DNA from: Punctularia strigosozonata HHB-11173 SS5
Taxonomy: Eukaryota > Basidiomycota > Agaricomycetes > Corticiales > Punctulariaceae
Direction of reading: 5' to 3'
Assembly (NCBI RefSeq): GCF_000264995.1
Contig: NW_006767446.1
Location: forward strand, 831,776 to 895,775
Length of the DNA: 64,000 nt
Positions within the stretch are counted from its first letter, which is position 1, and the number at the start of each line of letters is the position of its first letter. Of this stretch, positions 10,938-23,115 are shown piece by piece. A program made the position numbers and the translations under genes. The notes below the pieces were generated by a model. The model was not told the DNA's origin. It did not search any database and saw only the letters and a list, made by a program, of their open reading frames with translations.

Positions 10938-13900
10938 TCAGATCATGCTGCTCGTGTCGTATATCGGATTAGCTGCATTCGTGGCAGCTGCCGTGGCATC
11001 GTAGTCCGTGACGCGAGCATTCGTAACGCCTGAGATGGCGGAGGGGACTTGATTGATCGAGAAAGCGTTTGTCAGATCTTCCACCTGCAACATCAACGCA
11101 TGTCTTACCAGGTTGAGCAATGGCCGGGATAGCAGGCTGGACTGCGGCGGTGATGGATGCAAGTCGACTGTTGATCGATTTGGAGAAGCCCTGTACCACA
11201 AACATCGGGGTCAAAATACGATCTTGACCACCTTGCGACAGCGTCGCTTACCTGCTGATCGGCAGTGACTAGGGCCGAGATATGCTGGCTAGCCGCTGTC
11301 GCAGTCTTAGCCAGGTCGCTCTGAGCCTTCTGCAGTTTGACTACGCCGTGTGATCAAAATACTATAACTGGGAACTGGAGCGAGTGTACGCACCTTGCAA
11401 CGCGGCTTTGTCGGCAGGCGTGGTACCTTCCGGAAACTGAAGCATGTTACCGACTTGTCTGCGGGTTAGCAAGTTAGAGCGCTCCGAAGACGTGTTCGTC
11501 GTCAAACGTACCGCTGGGCGGGCATGATGAACTGTGTGGACACGTCGAGGTACGTGCTGGCCACCTGAAGTAGACGTAAGGTGAGCGGCGGCACGCGTTG
11601 TAAGACCGTAGAAGAGGACCGACCTTTTCCGCCAGCATGCTAACCTTCAGCGGAACCGTCATCTGACTGTAGATCATCTGACGGGTGAAGGCTGCGCATG
11701 ATGCTGGATTTGATGTTGTACGTCGAAACTGGCAAGCGAGTGCTTACCTCCAACAGTAACGCCAGCGATACTGGCAGCGTCAGACATAGCCGCGGACCAC
11801 CTGCTAACCGACGGGGTCATCACGTCCGTGATCAAAGAGGCAACGCTCTCAAAGAACTGGGTGATCTGCGAAAACTGGGCCCGCAAGGTTGTAAATGCCC
11901 CCACGGCTTTGCGTAGCACTGGCAGCATATCTGATATGAAGGTCAGATGAGAGAACGACGCCGCATATCGGAGAAGGGTAACTCACTCTGTAGCGTTGCA
12001 TTTGTCAGCGAAAGACTTGTGATCTCGGTAATGGTATTCGCTAGCTCCGCCTGTCCTTTGACCAAGCGGTCCTGCGCTTTCTCGTAGGCGTCCCTGGATG
12101 CCTCAAGGTTTGCGCGAGTTTGATCAACCTGCAAACCGGTGAGGGAATGTGCACGATGGAATGCGGGTATAACGTACTTGGAACTTCGAATTCTCTACCG
12201 CCAATTGCTAAATCAAAAGTCATCACGAAAGGCGCTCCAGGACCAAGACTTATATTCCTCACAGCTGCATTGCTGGTGGCATTCGCGGCAGGCGGTGCCG
12301 GGGTCGCTGGTCCAACCGGTGTTTGCCCCGGTTGCCCAAGTTGCACGTTGCACGAGGTCACTAGAGCCTGGAGGTTGGTGACAAGCTTGTCGATGCTCTC
12401 CTTGTCTCCGTCCAATGCGTCGTCCGTGGCATCCACCGAACCCGAGATTTTCAGGATATCGCCGATAATACGAAGAGCTGTCGTTATGTCATCGGCCAGC
12501 TTGGATGAGATCGGCATGCTAGGATCGATCCGCTGTTGTTGTTCCTGAAGGGTCGCTTGCACGTATTGACCTCCGCTCGTCTGTGCGCATGGGGCTGTTT
12601 GTGAGCAGGCCGATAACCTGTTTATGGGACTGAACGCACGGAATCAGAGCCGCGGATCTGATCCCAGTCCGGCTTGCCATCCGGACCTCCGGAAACAAGT
12701 TGCTTCATCGCGTTGACCGTGCACAAGACTGATGCAGCGTGAGTTATAGACTCAAGATAGGGGTGTCGATATCGTACCAGAGTTTGCTTGAAGAAGGCCA
12801 GGATCACTTAGGCATGCTCCGTTAGGTTGGGTAGGGATGCCATTGGGCGACGTAGTGGGCGGCATTTGAGGGACAGCCTGGTTGACTGGCGGCGGGTTTC
12901 CATTCGAGCCGGTCAACTGATCCACCATGAGCATCGGCACAGGATATCTGTACAGATTGCATTACCTTATTGAATGCCCCGACACCGAGTGCGGCAGCTT
13001 GTGCTTTGAGAGAGAACGTGGAAATCGCTAGTGGTGAACGAACGTAAGGGTCGGGCCGGCGCCGAGAGCTGGACAGATGTACCCGCATTGCCAGCAGAGA
13101 CTAACAAAGACGTGAGGGACTGAACGACGCCCATGCCGACAAGATCCCAGCTTCGGTCCTGTAGTCAGCCCCAAACCTACGTCATCGACACCATTCTATT
13201 GCTTACCCAGAAGGAACTGCAAACGCGTGAGACAAGCGGTGGGGATATATGTGCCCGACGTACCAGACTTTACAGCGTTATGAAAGTCGTCCTCAGCTTG
13301 GGTGAACGACTGTAAACCTTTATTCAGGACATTACACGAGGGCCACAACAACGTCGAGGTCATACTTTCTGCATCAGATCGTTCGCCTTCTTTGCATCTT
13401 GTGCAGCCTGTGCGTCGGCATCCTTCTGGACTTGAAGGACGTCAAGGTGAACTTGGTTCGCGACGAGTTTCTGCTCAGTGGTCCCGACTTTGTGGGTACA
13501 CGCCAGAACCAGCTCCTGCGATATCCGACAACGTCAATACAAAACTAGGCCAAAACACGTCAAGAGATTCACCTGGGCGAGTCCGCAGATATCTAGAAAG
13601 GCGGATTCGCTCGCTAGCGCAGCTTCTTGGCAAATGTTGGCGAGTTGCAAGATGCCCTTCAACTGATCGCCGAGGAAAGCCTGCACTTCCCGAGGAGAGC
13701 CGTTGATTACGAGCTGAACAGCCTGTGCGATCAACGCCGGGATTTGCCCTGACGCGTTCTGGATTCGGGTCATGTTGGTATGAGCGCTGGTGAATGCACG
13801 CGTCATCAGTGTTGAGAAAGCGGATGACATAGAATATATAACAGACCCTTCGAATGCAGTGTATCCATCCCCGACCTTTGTGGTAGTTAGCATAACGCAA

Positions 13901-14542
13901 GTGTCGAGTGAATGCGAAATACCATCTGTTGAAGGCAGGCCTTGAACGAGTCGGGATATTTGGCGAATTGCCACGTAACCTGCGGCTGAGCACTAGTACT
14001 GGCAGGTTGAGTGGTGGTGTTACTAGGAACAGTGCTATCACCCGAATCGGAAATCAATGCTGTGATCGAATAAGTTTACGACTTCGTATTCTGTGCATGA
14101 GAATCGCTCACAGAAGTCGTCCGTACTGGATGCGATGATCATAACACTTCCAAGAAGAGAGATGGACAAGGGCGCGGGCTGCAGAAGGTCACCCCAGTTC
14201 GTGTTGCACCACATACTGTCACCGATGGGTCAGTTTGGTATCGTATGAAAGCAGACACAAAGTGCGTTACTTCATCCATTGATCGTTGTTGATGTCATGT
14301 CCTTGAGATGCCGCGTTCACTGCGTTGGTCACGGTGATGAGGTTCATAGAAGGAGAGGTCGTGGTGTCCGGAACGCTGGAGGCCTGCGACGGGTCGACGG
14401 TCTGGGATGAAGGTACGCCAGGCGTGACCTGAGAGCCATCATCGGGAGCACTCTGGGACGGATCATGACTTGGAGACGGAGGTACATCAGTTGGCGTCGT
14501 CTGAGACGAGTCCTGAGTCGGCGATTGAGGTACGGTGGACAT
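10938..14542 (-). CDS. Large alpha-helical protein, left member of a divergent pair; function unknown
   Basis: Not assigned to a family with certainty. The first exon (14542 down to about 14270) encodes a Ser/Pro/Gln/Thr-rich low-complexity leader with repeated SQ and DPSQ motifs, ending NAASQGHDINNDQWMK. The remaining small exons, separated by introns of about 50-60 nt, encode mostly long amphipathic helices rich in Ala, Gln, Leu and Ser. Examples are a segment near 13700 and a heptad-like region near 12000-12130 (RANLEASRDAYEKAQDRLVK). Another segment lies near 11700-11920 (LRAQFSQITQFFESVASLI), and the C-terminus ends near 10938. This general layout resembles alpha-helical pore-forming proteins of the ClyA/HBL type. 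That resemblance is an inference from helix pattern only. No signal peptide is seen. It is divergent from the gene at about 15814-19151, which has similar helices. Exact exon borders were not fixed. Confidence 0.5.
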
Positions 14543-15813
14543 GGTGTTTGAGTTGCGCTGCTATGTGAGAGAGATGGATGTACTAACGGATTTGACCGTT
14601 TATCCAGTATTTTTATACTTCCAACGGCGACCTTGCTACGGCCTGAACATGCCCGGGTGTGAGTATTGTGGAGGTAAGTACGGAGTCGCATGACAGGGAA
14701 GCGGAAGAGGACATTGTCAAATCCGGCGTTTGCGCATACATCGGAGGTCGTCTCTCGCTAGCGATCGGTAGCTTGTCGTCGCAAGGACAAAGATCCCAGA
14801 CCAAGCGACATTTCGGTCGAGATGCGACAACACCAAGGATAGGAGGGTTTGGGCGGAAAAGCACTCTGTCCAATCAGCATATACCGACCGCAACGGGACT
14901 GGATTGCACGGGCGCGCCACGCCGCCCGACAAGGTTCAAGAGGGCGCCGACGTCGTGTCGCATATAGGCAGCCCGTAGCAAAGTTGTCCGGAACCAGGCA
15001 CATAGGTGGCGACACGTCTGACACGATCGCCAGGATCCATGTACAGCGCATATATCCGTTGGATTCGAGCGTAGATCGACCGCACAATACCTGCGACACG
15101 GCGTAGCGTTCCCGCAAGCTTGTTCCATCGGGCAGAAAGAATGTGTTTCGTGGCCGTTACGGGAGTTGCGCGGTACGATTCTGAATTGGGGGACGTCAAC
15201 GTCGGGCACAACGGTCAGTGGCGGCCATAAGGCGACGCGATTGGCTGTGAGACGCATGTTCCCACGACTCCTTCACCGGACCCAATCGAACTCGAACTGA
15301 GTACGTTCGTTCAGTCATGTCCGCATGGGTATCTCTCGCAAGCGCTTACGCTACTAGTCGCGCTGGCGATACGAAGAGTATCCAGCATGCTCTATCTGGA
15401 CATTTCTCCTGCGAAGCCACGGCCTTTCAACGCCGATGAAGGGGCCCGCAAAACCTGAATGACGATGGTATAAGAGACATGAATGAGTTCTGTGTCCTTC
15501 GGACGCCATGGATATTCTACAGGTATACGTGCTGCCTATAATTTTCACTCTATTTGTTGACGCTCCTCGATCCAGGGAACTCGGATAGCTACGTCCGCCA
15601 GCAATCGAGGCCTTTGGATGTTCACTACTAAGGGTGACGGCACCATAACCGCAGGTGAGCCTCCTGTGTGCTGCCATCATTTGTATCTCACTCCAAGTAC
15701 CAAATCATAGCCCAAAATGATATGAACGCGGCCGCAGTCTCTGCAGCAATGAATGTCCCGAGTAGCACTTGTAAAGGATAACACTGCCTCTCCTTGGATT
15801 TATAACGAATTCT
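14543..15813. other. Divergent promoter region between the two helical-protein genes
   Basis: About 1.27 kb with only short, non-conserved open frames. It should hold both promoters. TTTTATA at 14611-14617 is a TATA box for the left gene. The right gene's start and promoter are not resolved. Confidence 0.5.
14611..14617 (-). promoter_or_regulatory. TATA box of the left helical-protein gene
   Basis: TATAAAA on the minus strand about 70 nt upstream of the ATG at 14542. Confidence 0.45.
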
Positions 15814-18800
15814 TTGTCCGCAGCGTCACGTTCACCAACCGTCGCACAAGCCGATGGCTGGTATGCAGGTAGAGTCGCCGCTGCGTGTCGTAGTCATGCA
15901 TGCTCATCTTTGTTAGCCGATGTTCTCCTGCCCTGTGCCATCGGAAGTTCACTTTGTGCCTTCTCGGTCAGCCTATCTGGCCGTGATGCGTCAACGATGG
16001 AGCTAGGTCCATCGTTGAGCGCTGTAGCTCTCAGTCTTCCTCAGTCGGCTGTCGGCGAGGTCTCCTTGTTTTACGAAACAACCGCCCATGGGCTCCGAGG
16101 GGCACGTTTGGACAAAACCTGGGCGAATACGGACTTCATCCAGCCTGGCGTCATGCCCGGTACCGACATAGCCGAGGTCCACTCAAGCGATGGCCAGCGA
16201 GCCATGCTGTTCTTTCAAGATAAGGACGGCTTCATATGCTATAGGTATGGGCTTGTACGTTCCCAACTGACTTGCATAACCGACGTCTGGTTGCAGGAGA
16301 GCGACTCAACAGCTAACATGGGATGCCAATGCTACGCAATTGATCAAGGGATCCCCTGGATCGGGTATCGCCGCTGTAACCTGGAATGGTACACCTATTC
16401 ATTCCATTCTTCGGGAACTCCCGCATATAGTGATTTACTCGACAGAGCTGAACGACATCAGGCTGTATTTCCAGGACGAGAATTACATTCTTCGAGAATA
16501 TATTGGTAGCCTGACCGGCCCTTGGCGAGTAGCTTAAACATTGCATGTCTGATGAGGAAGTGTTGCTCATACCCCACAAACCAGGACGTTGAATCCCCTC
16601 ACGAGCTTTTCGGTGCCATTCTCGAGCCCCTCGGTGTCTTTGGGAGCTGTTTCCTGGGCAGCAGCTGGACTGGTTCAGATCAGGTACGTTTAGACGCTCT
16701 CTCTACTATATGCTACGCTGACGAAACGATCAGGATCTATTTTCAAGACCCTACCACCCACAACATCATGGAATGGCAATATGGAGGCGTCCGCTGGATA
16801 CTGTACTGAACCGCTCCACATCGATCGCTCATGATTAGTAACTCATTTGCTGCGACAGCACCGGCTTTGTACACGCCGCCCTTCCTGGATCCGACGTAGT
16901 GGCCCTCGTACAGCAAGTTCAAGCAGGGTTCCTCGTCGATGTTATATGGACTGGGCCAGACCTCGTACGTGGCAGACCCGCCGTCATAGATATCGAGCTT
17001 ATCGGGATCCATAGATCACGCACCAGATGGCCTGGGATCCGTCTCTGAACACTTGGCTCGGGCCCGTTCCCCAGTCGTTCGTAACGAAAGGGGCCACGAC
17101 CGGTATCTGGGGCGGGACCCGATGGAACGGCGTGTATCGCTTTTGATCTGTCTGCCGAGGAGCGCGATGCTCATTGTTAGACTTTAGATCTTGCCCTCGG
17201 TGTCGGCGGCAAGAGTATCTCGAAGATCCGGATCATGTGCGGCGCGGTGGTGGACGGCTTCGCCTTGGATTTCACGGATGGTACTTCCACTCCGTGGAAC
17301 GGGGGGAAAGGAGGTAAATCCACCGAGTTTGACCTGAGCGCAGGTTTGTGGGCTGTCGTAGGTGCTCGCTAAGCTGTCTCACGGGCCAGGCTTAGGCGAA
17401 ACCATCACTATGGTCCTCGTGGCTCAAGATGGGAAGGATATCCAGCGATTGTGCTTCATCACATCGAGCGGTGCGTCTCGTTCAGACTGTGCGATGTCTT
17501 GTTCCGTGAACAGCCTCCCCCCATGCGCAGGACGGCAATCCGAAAACTACGGGTACTCCGGGGGCGCCCCTGTCGTCTGGCAGTTCCAGGGTGCCCCGCT
17601 GGTTGGCTTCGCTGGCGCCTACGGGAAGGCGTCGTTCGAGAACAACCTGATCGTTCAAGGTCTCCAGGTGAAAAAATCCATCGCAAGGTCTTGTCGTGCC
17701 CCGAATCGCCGGCTGATATATGACGGCGCAGCCGATATGGGGCGGTGGCCAGGCGAAGTCGGCGTCAGACAGGTTGCAGAGCCTCGCGCAGCGAGTCGAG
17801 GCGCTCGGGAAGGAGATCGCCACCGGAAGACTGGAATGCGCAGGGCTCCAGAAGCGGACCTCGGCGTTGCAGGACAGCCTGGATGCGATGAGCAAGTGTA
17901 TAGGAGCTCGAGCTATGGCAGGAATCGCGGTACGTACGCGGGGCTCATATGCGCACCAGCGCCATTCTCACACCTCTCCTGATCCGTCATCGACTCGGAT
18001 AGGCTCTCGTTGGCAATATTCAAAAACTATACACGGCAGATTCTACCACTACTCCCGCTCTGATCAGCGCGTGCAAGGACCAAGGCAACGATGTGGCAGC
18101 GGTGTTCGATGTGCTACATATGCAATCGGTATCGCTCATGAAGACAGGCGAAGACGTTCGTCGTCCCTCCTTTCTCTCCTGAACGGGAGGCTGACGCCGT
18201 GCATCGCAGCTGGCAACAGAGGCGGTTAAGCAGGCGAGCGATGCTCAGACGAGGTTGACGCAGGTCGGCGATATCAGTGCAATAGCGTCCACGATCCAGG
18301 CCGGCGAGTCGCAGGAGCAGAAGACGCGGCAGTGAGTTTTCAATGCAGTAACACAAGTGGAACGTTGGCGGAACGCTGAGTGGGCTGCAGGACGTACGCG
18401 CAAAACGCTCAACAAGCTATCAAACTCGCTGAGGACAGCCTACACGCCGCGCAGGACAAGGCCAGCAAGGATAAGAAACTACGGGTCGGTCGTGCCAACT
18501 TGGCGGGCTTCACCGTCCTTTTTCGCCGTTATAGCCAGCTCACGGAATTCGTGTCCACACCAGATCGTCAGGGATGTCTTCAGCTTCGGTGCGGGCGAGC
18601 TGGGCGACTGGGGCGGACTGAACGGTGCGATCAGCTTCGCGAACGCCATGGTTCAGTCCACCCAGGCGAATCTGTCGGCGAGCACGGCCGGGCTTGCGTC
18701 CGTGGAGCAATCGGTGCAAGCCGTTCAGGCGCAGCTGGATCAAACGCGGCAGCTGCAGGCCGAGCTGGACGGGTTTGTGCCCGCCCTGCGGCAACTCGTG

Positions 18801-19151
18801 TCCCAGACGGCGGCACTGCAGGAGAAGGACGACCAGGTGCGCGCGCGTTTCGTTGTTTTTTTTTGATGTACGGTTTCCGAGTACCGATGGCGTCCCCGGA
18901 TGATGCAGTTGATGAGCTCGGCGTCGGATCTCAGCATCTTCCTTGGCACCTTGTGGGCGACGTCCGAGACGCTGCCCGTAGACTTCACCGCCCAGCGGTT
19001 CGCAAGCCAGGTGTTGGCCCTGGGGAGCGTCATCGGAACGGATGCCGACCTTGGCAAGGCCCTCACGGGTGATCTGCAGCAGCTGCAGACGACGCTCGAC
19101 CTGATCGCGAAGAGTCCCATTACGCCTCTGGCGACTACCGGGATGATCTGA
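15814..19151 (+). CDS. Lectin-helical fusion: fucose-lectin-like propeller, jacalin-like domain, long helical domain
   Basis: A carbohydrate-binding protein of novel-looking architecture. About 15990-16806 encodes beta-propeller blades of the fungal fucose-specific lectin type, seen as repeated strand words. These are VSLFYETTAHGLRGARL, RAMLFFQDKDGFICYRYG, IRLYFQDENYILREY and IRIYFQDPTTHNIMEWQYGG. A further blade may lie at 17020-17150 (AWDPSLNTWLGPV). About 17190-17640 encodes a jacalin-like domain (SISKIRIMCGAVVDGFALDF, WNGGKGG, SENYGYSGGAP, LVGFAGAYG). From about 17720 the product is almost all amphipathic helix with coiled-coil character (ATEAVKQASDAQTRLTQVGD, SASTAGLASVEQSVQAVQAQ). It ends with a TGA at 19149-19151. 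The helices resemble those of the divergent neighbour. A lectin-targeted alpha-helical pore former is one possibility; a structural or adhesive role is another. The N-terminus, the 16810-17190 stretch and several splice sites are unresolved. Confidence 0.55.
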
Positions 19152-19208
19152 TGATCTGATGATGTATGCTACAAGTGGGATGGGATAACACTGGTTACGG
19201 GAGTAGTT

Positions 19209-19338
19209 CGGCTCGTGTAGAGCTAACACACCGCCTCAGCCAAAGTGTGCATTACAGTACATGTCGGTCTATCTATTGTACTTAACAACCGTGAGCTACT
19301 CTTCAATTCTCGGCGAGCAATTCTGCGAGCTGCCGCTA
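19209..19338 (-). repeat. 3' tail of a LINE-type retroelement, copy 1
   Basis: About 130 bp closely similar to 30861-30995. It directly follows the stop codon of the retroelement frame on the minus strand, so it is that element's 3' untranslated tail. Confidence 0.72.
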
Positions 19339-19900
19339 TTCGTCGTCATCCTCATTCAGATCGACCGCATCGTAGATAGTCCGCTCAAGGAGCTCGGGAT
19401 TGTCTTGTAAGACCTCGCGAGGTGGACGGATACTGTTCGTGCGAGTACACCAAACGAAGTGCGTTTCTGACGAAACGAGCCATAGTCGGGACCGTGAGCG
19501 GTTCGGCAATAGCACGATTGAAAAAACCTGAATGGGCGTGGAGCGGAGCGGCAGCAGAGCGAGACACTTTGGTACACTCCGTGAGACATTCTGTTCGCAT
19601 GGCCGTCAGTTCGTCGCTTCCTGCGCAGTCAAAGAGAATGTGGAGTGGTTCTTCCACGTCCTGGAGACATAGTCGGCAAAGCCGCATGTTGCACGGGCGA
19701 CCGGAGGCAGGTATCTCTGTGTCCACCGCAGAGTCTCCACGCTGAGGCGATGGTCCGACACAAGGAGCTTGGTGATTGCTATGCGATGTTTCTGCACTCG
19801 GACACGAAGATGATCCCGTTTGGTCAAAAGCAAAAAGTCAAAACCACGCGGCAAAATTGCGCTTACCCCGCGCTGGTCCCTTCTCTCCACTCGCAACTTG
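19336..19900 (-). pseudogene. C-terminal remnant of a non-LTR retrotransposon polyprotein
   Basis: Minus-strand reading gives the tail typical of fungal LINE reverse transcriptases. A helical segment (AITKLLVSDHRLSVETLRW) is followed by a zinc-binding-like CRLCLQDVEEPLHILFDC. The acidic end is LLERTIYDAVDLNEDDDE with a stop at 19336. The first part lies in another frame from the Cys-rich part, and no reverse transcriptase core is present upstream. It is a 5'-truncated, decayed insertion. Confidence 0.65.
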
Positions 19901-20598
19901 CTGCGAAGTCGTCGTCGATCCTGTCGACAATTACAGTAAGATCAATAGGAAAGGATTCGAGCGATGTTCGCACCGACGTTCGCGGAATTTATCCGCACAT
20001 CATGCGCATCAACGGGCACCGGCCAGTTGTGCTCATCGAACTTCGAAGCCACGAGTCTTTCCGACTCACTCTCGCAGCGTTCTCTCACATATGGTCCTCT
20101 TCTTCCCGGCGAAACGTCTTGCGGGTTGAACACCGGGAGAAAGATGCATGACGCACGGGCGTTGCGTCCGGTCGACGATGGTAGCCGCCACCAGCGCCGT
20201 CGCGCGCGCTGTCGTTAGCAACGGGAGCTGATCGTTCGCCGACCATCTGCGACCCGCGCGACCGACTCGCGACCGCCGCCATATGCCTCCTCGGCTGCGC
20301 TGACCACCGCAACTGCATGGGCGGCGATCGCGAAGCGCTGACTACAGGAGCCCGGAGTACAAGAACCGCGGTCATCGCGTGTCCGCCCCCCCTTTTCCTG
20401 CCCCATCGCCCGGCGTCCTTGGCCTTCCTCCCGCAGCCCCGGTTCCACACCACCCACGCCCGGTGCTGAACGACTTTCCGGCCTCTGTCAGCTTCGCATT
20501 CCAGTCTCTGAGAACCTCGGCACATCCACTCTGCATATATCCCGGAACCGCACGCATACCCCCCGCATCCACGCACATACCCCCATTCCCTCTGTAGC

Positions 20599-23115
20599 AT
20601 GATGATTTACCGCCAACCCCTCACGCTCCTTGTTTCTGCCCTCGCCTTCGCCGGCGCAGCCGTCCGCGGCGTCGTGATCGACACGGAGGGCCTCCCGGAC
20701 ACCGGTTTGAACACCTCCACCTGGACGGAGGGCACGCTTCCGCCCTTGAGCGACATCTGGACGCTGAACGACATCCAGATCGCGGCGAAGAACGTGCTCG
20801 AGCCGAGGTACTACGCCAGCTACCGCACCGCCGCCCTCGACGAAATCAGTGCGTCTTCTTCCTTCCCTTCCCTTCCCTTTCCTTTCCTTCCTTCTTTCAT
20901 TTTGGAAGAATGTGCGGCTGAGAATGAACGCGCGAAAAAAAATAGCGTACCAGGCGAACCTGAACATCTGGAAGCAGGTCCGGCTCAACGGGTTCAGCTT
21001 CCGCGACGTCAGCGACCTGAAGCTCTCGTAAGCCCCCCTCCTCCTCCTCCCGCAAGCCGGGCACGTCGCGAAACGGTTCGCTTATAGCCCTCCGCTAGGA
21101 CGACCATCCTCGGTCACAACTTCTCCCTGCCCTTCTTCATCGCGCCCGCGGCCAAGGCGGGCCACGCCAGCAAGTCCGCGGAGCTTTCCCTCGTCACCGC
21201 AGCCGGCAAAGCCGGCATCCTCTACGTCGTACGTCGAGAGTCCGCCGCGCTTTCTTGTAGAGATTGAACCTTTTCCCCCACACACCTCCTCTGAACTCGC
21301 CTTCGCCAGCCTAGCATCTCGTCCACCAAGTCTATCGAGCAGATCGCCGCAGCCGGTCTCGACAACCAGACGATGTTCCACCAGGTGCGTTTTAATCCGA
21401 CCCCCCCGCTTTTGACAGCCCTTTGCCCCCCCGATCTGACGCCCGTCCTTCATTCAGGAATACGTGTGGTGCGCACTCACGCCCCCTCCCCCCATCCTTG
21501 TTTTTCAGAAGCGGCTGACGTCGGAGAGATATAGGTCGAACAAGACGCAGCTGAAGGACGAGCTGAAGCGCATGGAGAAGGCCGGCTTCAAGGCCGTCTT
21601 CCTCACCGTGGACAACACGGGCGTGAACGGCATCCGCGACCGCAGCCTGCGCTACACCGGCACGGAGAGCGACACCGGACACAGCGCCACTTTCGACGTG
21701 AGCCCCTCCCTCCCCCCGTTCCTCCCCCGCCCCCGTCCTCTCTCTCTCTCTCTCTCACACGCACACACACGGACTGACTGACCCACGACGCCGCCCCACC
21801 ACCAGCTCGAGTCCCTCGCCGCCCTGCGCAACCTCACCTCGCTCCCCCTCGTCCCCAAGGGCGTCAAGACCGCGGCCGACGCCAAGAAATGCCTCGACCT
21901 CGGCTTCCCCGCCGTCTACATCTCGAACCACGGCGGCCGCGTCCTCGACGGCGCGCCGACCGCGGTCGAGATCCTGCTCGACATCCGCAAAAACTATCCC
22001 GAGGTGTTCGAGCGCATGGAGGTGTACGCGGACGGCGGCGTGCGCCGGGGCACGGACGTGATGATCCTCCTCGCGCTCGGCGCGCGGGCCGTCGGACTCG
22101 GCCGGTCGTGAGTCCGCTGTTTTGCTTTCTGTACGCCCCCCCCCCCTCCCCTCCTTTTTTTTGTTTGGTTTTTTTTGCTCGGTCGGTCCGGTAGCTGATT
22201 GGCGTATGTGCCAGGCCGATGTTCGCGAACATCTGGGGCGAGGAGGGCGTGACGCACATGATCGACCTGCTCAAGACCGAGCTCAGCACGAGCATGCAGC
22301 TCATGGGCGCCAGCGACGTGACCGCGCTCAACAGTTCCTACGTACGTGCCCCCCCNCCCCCNNNNNNNNNNNNNNNNNNNNNNNNNNNNNNNNNNNNNNN
22401 NNNNNNNNNNNNNNNNNNNNNNNNNNNNNNNNNNNNNNNNNNNNNNNNNNNNNNNNNNNNNNNNNNNNNNNNNNNNNNNNNNNNNNNNNNNNNNNNNNNN
22501 NNNNNNNNNNNNNNNNNNNNNNNNNNNNNNNNNNNNNNNNNNNNNNNNNNNNNNNNNNNNNNNNNNNNNNNNNNNNNNNNNNNNNNNNNNNNNNNNNNNN
22601 NNNNNNNNNNNNNNNNNNNNNNNNNNNNNNNNNNNNNNNNNNNNNNNNNNNNNNNNNNNNNNNNNNNNNNNNNNNNNNNNNNNNNNNNNNNNNNNNNNNN
22701 NNNNNNNNNNNNNNNNNNNNNNNNNNNNNNNNNNNNNNNNNNNNNNNNNNNNNNNNNNNNNNNNNNNNNNNNNNNNNNNNNNNNNNNNNNNNNNNNNNNN
22801 NNNNNNNNNNNNNNNNNNNNNNNNNNNNNNNNNNNNNNNNNNNNNNNNNNNNNNNNNNNNNNNNNNNNNNNNNNNNNNNNNNNNNNNNNNNNNNNNNNNN
22901 NNNNNNNNNNNNNNNNNNNNNNNNNNNNNNNNNNNNNNNNNNNNNNNNNNNNNNNNNNNNNTCCCCCCCCCCCCCCCCCCCCCCCCCCCCCACGCTCCCG
23001 TTTTCTTTTTGAGATCACGCCGCGGCAGAGAGACCACGTACTCAATCCCGATTTCGTTTTTTTTCGCCAGGTGAACACCAAATGGGTCGAGCAGCAGTAC
23101 TTTGGCTCGTCGTGA
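20599..23115 (+). CDS. Secreted FMN-dependent 2-hydroxyacid dehydrogenase (lactate dehydrogenase/oxidase type)
   Basis: Oxidises an L-2-hydroxyacid such as lactate or glycolate using FMN. A signal peptide is visible (LLVSALAFAGAAVRG), unlike mitochondrial cytochrome b2, and there is no haem domain. Supported exons: 20599-20848, 20946-21027, 21099-21228, 21310-21384, about 21510-21697, 21806-22107, 22215-22341 and 23071-23115. The piece between 21385 and 21510 is uncertain; it may hold a very small exon (EY). Family marks: LPFFIAPAAKAGHA, FKAVFLTVD and PLVPKGVKT (FMN-contacting Lys). The catalytic His and Arg lie in YISNHGGRVLDGAP, and the FMN phosphate site is YADGGVRRGTDVMILLALGA. The last intron contains the 600-N assembly gap at 22362-22961. 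The final exon (NTKWVEQQYFGSS) ends with TGA. Confidence 0.88.
21738..21771 (+). repeat. TC/CA dinucleotide microsatellite in an intron
   Basis: A run of TC repeats followed by a CA run, inside an intron of the 2-hydroxyacid dehydrogenase gene. Confidence 0.8.
22362..22961. other. Assembly gap of 600 N
   Basis: Unknown bases flanked by long C homopolymers (about 28 C at 22963-22991; C-rich with one N at 22351-22361). The gap lies inside an intron, so no coding sequence of the dehydrogenase is obviously missing. The round length suggests an estimated gap size. Confidence 0.95.
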
